Origin: UBA11606 sp964504305
Lineage (GTDB): Bacteria; Actinomycetota; Acidimicrobiia; Acidimicrobiales; Aldehydirespiratoraceae
Length of the DNA: 64,000 bases
NCBI GenBank assembly: GCA_964504305.1
Contig: CAZDEB010000006.1
Location: 124,001-188,000, forward strand
Reading direction: 5' to 3'
Below are positions 60,473-64,000 of this stretch, piece after piece. How positions within the stretch are numbered: the first letter of the stretch is position 1; every line of letters begins with the position of its first letter. Made by a program: the position numbers and the translations under genes. A model generated the notes under the pieces. That model was not told the DNA's origin. It searched no databases and was given only the letters and a program-made list of their open reading frames with translations.

Positions 60473-60916
60473 CTAATCGTTGGTCAACCGGATGTGGCGA
60501 CGTTTCACCGGGGTGGACGTGACAATGTTGGTGATGGTGTCGCCGTACTCCCAGAAATGTTCGACCAGTTCGCCCAAGTGTCCAACGTCTCGCAGCCAGG
60601 CCCGCAGTACGTGACTCTCTCCGCCCGACACGCGGTTGCACTCGATGACCTCGGGGAGCGATTCGGCCACGGCGTCGACTTCGGCCGCCTGGGGACCAGC
60701 GGAGTGCACTCGGATGATGGCCAAGATCGGCGATCCGAGCGCCGCAGGATTCACCGTAGCGACGTATCCGGTGATGATTCCTTCCTGCTCCAGGCGACGA
60801 ACCCGGTCGGTTACTGCTGGGGCTGAGAGCCCCACTCGTTCGCCGAGCTCGCGAAAGCTGATGCGGCCATCGGTCTGGAGCTCTTCGAGGATCTGTCGAG
60901 TTATGGAGTCGATCAC
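60473..60916 (-). CDS. Lrp/AsnC family transcriptional regulator
   Basis: 147 residues from GTG 60916; TAAGCT ends 6 bases before it, and a TTG 3 bases earlier is less likely. The winged helix-turn-helix is at the N-terminus (ILEELQTDGRISFRELGERVGLSAPAVTDRVRRLEQ EGIITGY across 10-52), followed by the RAM ligand-binding domain (VIECNRVSGGESHVLRAWLRD). It is divergent from the small ORF and xdhC, so it may regulate them, and convergent with the ABC exporter. The effector is probably an amino acid but unknown. Confidence 0.92.
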   Translation of the reverse strand: MIDSITRQILEELQTDGRISFRELGERVGLSAPAVTDRVRRLEQEGIITGYVATVNPAALGSPILAIIRVHSAGPQAAEVDAVAESLPEVIECNRVSGGESHVLRAWLRDVGHLGELVEHFWEYGDTITNIVTSTPVKRRHIRLTND

Positions 60917-61035
60917 CAAAACAGCTTAACAAAAATCATAGATATGGCTAGTTAACCTTAGAAACAATGGAAACTTGACCCTTGGAGTCCAATATTCCAC
61001 GGGTATCAAGGTTAGAGATTGCGTATACTAAAGCC
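60917..61035. promoter_or_regulatory. AT-rich divergent promoter region between lrp and the xdhC block
   Basis: 119 bp, clearly richer in A+T than its surroundings. It holds TAAGCT (60928-60923, minus) before lrp and TATACT (61024-61029, plus) 6 bases before the small ORF. TTAAC (60926-60930) and GTTAA (60951-60955) form a spaced inverted repeat that could bind the Lrp-type regulator. Binding is inference. Confidence 0.5.
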
Positions 61036-61200
61036 ATGACCAGAAACGATTGCCTCCCCACCTACTCGGCCCCTCTCGCCGCTCTGCCAGAACTCCTCGA
61101 CGCATGGAACCGCCACCAGGATCTTCGCCGGGCCGGTGCTCCGGTTCGTGACCTTGCCAGCTCGCGGGCTCGACTCGACGCCGTCCGCGGTCGCCGCTGA
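61036..61200 (+). CDS. Small protein upstream of xdhC (54 aa)
   Basis: I do not recognise it. ATG 61036 lies 6 bases after TATACT, the strongest -10 match in the region, with no Shine-Dalgarno. The product starts MTRNDCLPTYSAPLAALPEL, contains ALPELLDAWNRHQDLRR, and ends in a basic LDAVRGRR. It has one Cys and no membrane span. It ends 33 bases before xdhC, so it may be the first gene of that transcript. Confidence 0.5.
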   Translation: MTRNDCLPTYSAPLAALPELLDAWNRHQDLRRAGAPVRDLASSRARLDAVRGRR

Positions 61201-61233
61201 ACAAAACACCAATTCGCCCGGCATGATGGTCGG

Positions 61234-62343
61234 GTGAAGGAACTTTTCGACGACCTCGAACGCTGGAGTGACTCTGGCGTGGCGTCGGCGGTCGCCAGGG
61301 TTGTCGACCTAGACGGGTCTGGCCCTCGCCTGCCCGGCGCGGCCATGGCCGTCAATTCCGACCAAGACGTCCGGGGCTCGGTCTCGGGCGGATGCGTCGA
61401 AGGCGCCGTAGTTGTCGAGGCCTTGGATGTCATCGACACCCGGCAGTCTCGGGTTGTCACGTTCGGTTTCAGCGATGACGAAGCCTTTGCGGTTGGGCTC
61501 ACCTGTGGCGGGACGATTCACCTCTTCATCGAACCAGCCGACACCGCTACCGAGTGGTATCGCACCCTCAAAGCCGAGATCGCAGCCGAACGCCCGGTGG
61601 CTCTGGCCACGGTGATCGACGGCCCGCAGACCGGCGACAAGTTGGTTGTCAGCTTCGGCGAGGATGGGTCGCCTCTAACCATCGGTTCCCTCGGAGACCA
61701 CGACCTCGATCGGGTAGTCGAGCGCGATGCCCGAGGCGAACTCGCCGCGGGCCGCTCGGGGCTGCGGCACTATGGCGAACACGGCGAGGCCCGCGAGGGC
61801 GCCGTTTCGGTTTTCATAGAGAGTTTCGCGCCGCCGCCTCGCTTACTGATCTTTGGTGCGGTCGACTTCACCGCCGCTTTGGCCCGGGTGGCCAAGGTTC
61901 TCGGCTACCGCGTAACGGTGTGCGATGCTCGCCAGGTCTTTGCCACCAGGCAACGGTTCCCGATGGCCGATGACTTGGTCGTCGACTGGCCCGACCGGCT
62001 GCTCGCCGAGGTTGGCGACCAGCTCGGATCTCGCGACGCAGTGTGCATCCTTACCCACGATGCCAAGTTCGACGTACCCGCGGTTACTGCGTCGCTAGCT
62101 ACCAGCGTCGGCTACATCGGGGTGATGGGCAGTCGGCGAACCCACGACGACCGCACGGCCCGGCTGCTCGAGGCTGGCGTCGACCGGGCCGGTCTTGCCC
62201 GGTTGCGCTCGCCGATTGGTCTCGATCTTGGTGCTCGTACGCCAGAGGAGACCGCAGTGTCGATCATGGCCGAGATTATCGCTCGACGAACCGGTCGCTC
62301 GGTTGGGGCGCTCAGCGACTCGTCCGGACCAATTCACGCCTGA
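61234..62343 (+). CDS. xdhC: XdhC/CoxF family molybdenum-hydroxylase maturation protein
   Basis: XdhC proteins bind and sulfurate molybdenum cofactor for xanthine dehydrogenase or CO dehydrogenase-type enzymes. 369 residues from GTG. The N-terminal XdhC/CoxI domain has GSVSGGCVEGAVVVEAL and GLTCGGTIHLFIEP (conserved CGG). The C-terminal Rossmann domain starts RLLIFGAVDFTAALARVAKV (about 205), then VCDARQVFATRQRFP, VDWPD and YIGVMGSRRTH. It groups with the mobA-like and coxG genes downstream. Confidence 0.92.
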   Translation: MKELFDDLERWSDSGVASAVARVVDLDGSGPRLPGAAMAVNSDQDVRGSVSGGCVEGAVVVEALDVIDTRQSRVVTFGFSDDEAFAVGLTCGGTIHLFIEPADTATEWYRTLKAEIAAERPVALATVIDGPQTGDKLVVSFGEDGSPLTIGSLGDHDLDRVVERDARGELAAGRSGLRHYGEHGEAREGAVSVFIESFAPPPRLLIFGAVDFTAALARVAKVLGYRVTVCDARQVFATRQRFPMADDLVVDWPDRLLAEVGDQLGSRDAVCILTHDAKFDVPAVTASLATSVGYIGVMGSRRTHDDRTARLLEAGVDRAGLARLRSPIGLDLGARTPEETAVSIMAEIIARRTGRSVGALSDSSGPIHA

Positions 62344-62353
62344 CCGGCGCGGG

Positions 62354-62836
62354 CTAGGAAACGCTGGGCGGCGGGGTTGGCTGACCAGGGAGCGCCTTGC
62401 GTACGTGGAAGCTCTGACGCCAGTCGACTCGGGTCGAATCGTCGATCACTAGTTGCCACGTGTAGCTCTTGCCCGGCTCGACCGGCAGAGTGGGGAAGGT
62501 AATCGCCAGCGGCACCGATAGCGGTGTGCCGGCCTTCATCCCGGCCGGGCGTCCCGCCTCGAAGCGGCCGCCCACAACCAGAGGATGTTGTCCAATCATC
62601 ACGGGATGACCGTCTTCGTCGAGTAGTTCCAGCCGCCATTGGTGGGCCACGTTCGCCCGGTCCCACGGAACCTCGATCCGGATCGCCACCCCAAGCGGTT
62701 GGGCTCGCGGGCCAATTGCGGTGAGCCCCCCGCCCAAGATGAACAGCTTGCGATCGGCCACCTGGGCCGAGTCGGCCAACATCATCGTGACTCGCAGGTC
62801 GGAGGGATTGCTCGGCGTGGCGCCCATCGATTCCAT
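62354..62836 (-). CDS. DUF6941 family protein
   Basis: 160 residues from ATG 62836, although a later GTG or ATG before VTMMLADSAQV is possible. It has LADSAQVADRKLFILGGGLTAIGP and IRIEVPWDRANVAHQWRLELLD, which I recognise as the DUF6941 pattern. The C-terminal KSYTWQLVIDDSTRVDWRQSF looks beta-rich. Function unknown. It lies on the opposite strand inside the xdhC / mobA / coxG run. Confidence 0.75.
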   Translation of the reverse strand: MESMGATPSNPSDLRVTMMLADSAQVADRKLFILGGGLTAIGPRAQPLGVAIRIEVPWDRANVAHQWRLELLDEDGHPVMIGQHPLVVGGRFEAGRPAGMKAGTPLSVPLAITFPTLPVEPGKSYTWQLVIDDSTRVDWRQSFHVRKALPGQPTPPPSVS

Positions 62837-62888
62837 GGGATCGAACCCTAGGCGCGTGACTTCGACTTCGGCGGGCCAGACTGGGCGA

Positions 62889-63473
62889 ATGGAGACCACC
62901 TCGTTTGTCCGGCATTCGTCTACTGCGGCCGTCGTGTTGGCGGCCGGCGCCGGGTCGCGGTTCACAGGCGACAGCCACAAACTCTTGACCAAGATCGACG
63001 GCATCCCGATCGTTCGCCACGTGATCGACGCGGTCCGCGGCGCCGACTTCGACGAGGTGATCGTGGTTAGCGGTGCGATCGACCTCGCCGACGTCGTACC
63101 CGACGATGTCACCCTCATCCACAACGAGAAATGGGAGGACGGGCAAGCCACTTCGTTGCAGGCTGCCGTGGCCTACGCGGCGTCGCGTGGGCACACCGCG
63201 ATCGTGGTCGGGTTGGGCGACAGCCCAGGGGTCAGTACCGATGCGTGGGCAGCGGTGGCAGCGGTCGAGAACGATTTGGCGACGGCGCGTTATGGCAACG
63301 ATCAACGTCCACCGGTGCGGCTCTCGGCTTCGATGTGGGCGAGCCTTCCGGTGAGCGGAGACGAAGGAGCGCGGGCGCTGCTTCGCGATCACGGCGACAT
63401 TGTGCGCCCGGTCCCGGTCGAGGGCGACCCAAGAGATATCGACACTCTGGAAGATCTACGCCGGTGGAACTAA
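62889..63473 (+). CDS. MobA-like NTP transferase (molybdenum cofactor cytidylyltransferase type)
   Basis: 194 residues from ATG 62889. AAVVLAAGAGSRFTGDSHKLL is the nucleotide-binding start, with IDGIPIVRHVIDAV, VIVVSGAIDLADV, NEKWEDGQATSLQAAVAYA and VVGLGDSPGVS following: the MobA/MocA pattern in which CTP or GTP is added to molybdopterin. Clustered with xdhC and coxG, as in CO dehydrogenase loci. The coxG start overlaps its end by 10 bases. Confidence 0.88.
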   Translation: METTSFVRHSSTAAVVLAAGAGSRFTGDSHKLLTKIDGIPIVRHVIDAVRGADFDEVIVVSGAIDLADVVPDDVTLIHNEKWEDGQATSLQAAVAYAASRGHTAIVVGLGDSPGVSTDAWAAVAAVENDLATARYGNDQRPPVRLSASMWASLPVSGDEGARALLRDHGDIVRPVPVEGDPRDIDTLEDLRRWN

Positions 63474-64000
63474 TCGATTCGTTTCGGATCGGGTGCCCGA
63501 TCGACGAGGCGTGGAACGCGCTCAACGATGTGAGTCTCGTCGCTCGGTGCGTGCCCGGCGCTCACCTCACCGAGGTCCACGGTGACGAATATCGAGGCGT
63601 GGTCAGTGTCCGGTTGGGCGTGCTGTCAGCCCGCTTTAACGGCGCGGCGACATTCGACGCCGACGTGGACCGGCGCCGGATCATGGTTCAGGCTTCGGGG
63701 CGCGGCAACCAAGGCGATGCCGAAGCCCACATCACCGCGACGCTCGAAGAGCTCTCCGAAATCGCCACGCAGGTCAATGTCGATACCGATCTTCAGATCG
63801 GCGGACGAGTAGCTCAGCTGGGCCGAGGCATTATCCCCGAGGTCAGTTCTACGCTGACCGCGCAGTTCGCCGAGAACCTCGGCGCCAGTCTGCAGCGCTC
63901 GGCGTCGGGACCCGACCCGTTCGGCACCGAAGGCACCGATCATCATGTTGTGATGCCCGAACCAGAAGCCCTCGATCTGCTCGACGCGGCTCGTCGCCCG
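63464..64000 (+). CDS. coxG: CO dehydrogenase subunit G (CoxG), SRPBCC family, 3' end outside window
   Basis: The GTG at 63464 opens a frame with no stop before the window ends (179 codons). It reads VELIDSFRIGCPIDEAWNAL, then NDVSLVARCVPGAHLTEVHG, SVRLGVLSARFNGAATFD, and IGGRVAQLGRGIIPEVSSTL, the CoxG/SRPBCC pattern. CoxG anchors CO dehydrogenase to the membrane in Oligotropha. It overlaps the mobA-like stop by 10 bases. After about residue 140 the sequence leaves the core domain (PDPFGTEGTDHHVV). Structural coxSML genes would be expected beyond the window. Confidence 0.87.
   Translation, partial: MELIDSFRIGCPIDEAWNALNDVSLVARCVPGAHLTEVHGDEYRGVVSVRLGVLSARFNGAATFDADVDRRRIMVQASGRGNQGDAEAHITATLEELSEIATQVNVDTDLQIGGRVAQLGRGIIPEVSSTLTAQFAENLGASLQRSASGPDPFGTEGTDHHVVMPEPEALDLLDAARRP

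Noticed and set aside
62334..63392. A 352-residue minus-strand frame across the mobA-like gene
   Set aside because: It is a shadow of two real genes: Arg/Gly-rich, no motif, different frame from the DUF6941 gene.
1..64000. Mobile elements, phage genes, toxin-antitoxin pairs or defence systems
   Set aside because: No transposase, integrase, phage structural, restriction-modification or toxin motifs were found, and the gene content is ordinary chromosomal.

Overview
The window is a 64 kb piece of a high-GC actinobacterial chromosome, gene-dense and almost entirely ordinary chromosomal genes. I infer the class Acidimicrobiia. The grounds are the nusA-ylxR-infB-rbfA-truB-ribF order, the mfd / SurA-like / MazG / enolase / FtsB order, two tiny basic ribosomal proteins of actinobacterial type (bL37-like and bS22/AURKAIP1-like), a BMP-type nucleoside transporter, and xdhC / mobA-like / coxG accessory genes for a molybdenum hydroxylase. 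No phage, IS element, CRISPR array or defence island was seen. No gap between genes exceeds 300 bases.

Layout. 1-8100 (+): translation and RNA modification genes (nusA 3' end, ylxR, infB, rbfA, truB) running into flavin genes (ribF, ribE, ribBA). 8093-11845 (-): a metallophosphoesterase and an M1 aminopeptidase. 11994-15086 (+): a tiny acidic ORF, an adenosine kinase-like gene, and a self-contained TetR / diiron protein pair. 15093-21740 (-): adenosine deaminase, an M16 lipoprotein protease, uracil phosphoribosyltransferase, a 2-hydroxyacid dehydrogenase, an unknown gene and a cyclic-nucleotide-binding protein. 21798-22982 (+): an MFS transporter. 22979-29512 (-): a BMP-family ABC transporter operon that continues without a break into a phytanoyl-CoA-type dioxygenase and a GNAT acetyltransferase. 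29683-34651 (-): DCC protein, galactokinase, split ADP-forming acyl-CoA synthetase, ABM monooxygenase and queuosine salvage protein, mostly overlapping. 34677-38224: small RNA-related and enzyme genes (TrmL, bL37, SDR, HD, PHP, a membrane protein). 38271-46124 (+): ychF, an acyl-ACP desaturase, DUF192, rsmI, rmuC, metG, tatD and an Rpf-like protein. 46121-57946 (+): rsmA, ispE, tRNA-Gln, prs, rplY, pth, mfd, SurA-like, mazG, eno and ftsB-like, interrupted by bS22 on the minus strand. 57965-60470 (+): an ABC-2 exporter. 60473-64000: an Lrp regulator, a small ORF, xdhC, a DUF6941 gene on the other strand, a mobA-like gene and coxG running off the end.

Two themes link the genes. First, nucleoside handling recurs: BMP-type uptake, adenosine deaminase, an adenosine kinase-like enzyme, uracil phosphoribosyltransferase, PRPP synthetase and queuosine salvage. 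Second, many promoters appear leaderless. A TANNNT hexamer lies 5-8 bases before the start codon of at least fifteen genes that lack a Shine-Dalgarno sequence, and this was used to choose starts. No plainly new multi-gene system was found. The best leads are the dioxygenase and acetyltransferase genes inside the transporter operon, the degenerate RibB active-site loop, the operator-controlled diiron gene, and the stop-codon-bearing tandem repeats at the end of bS22.
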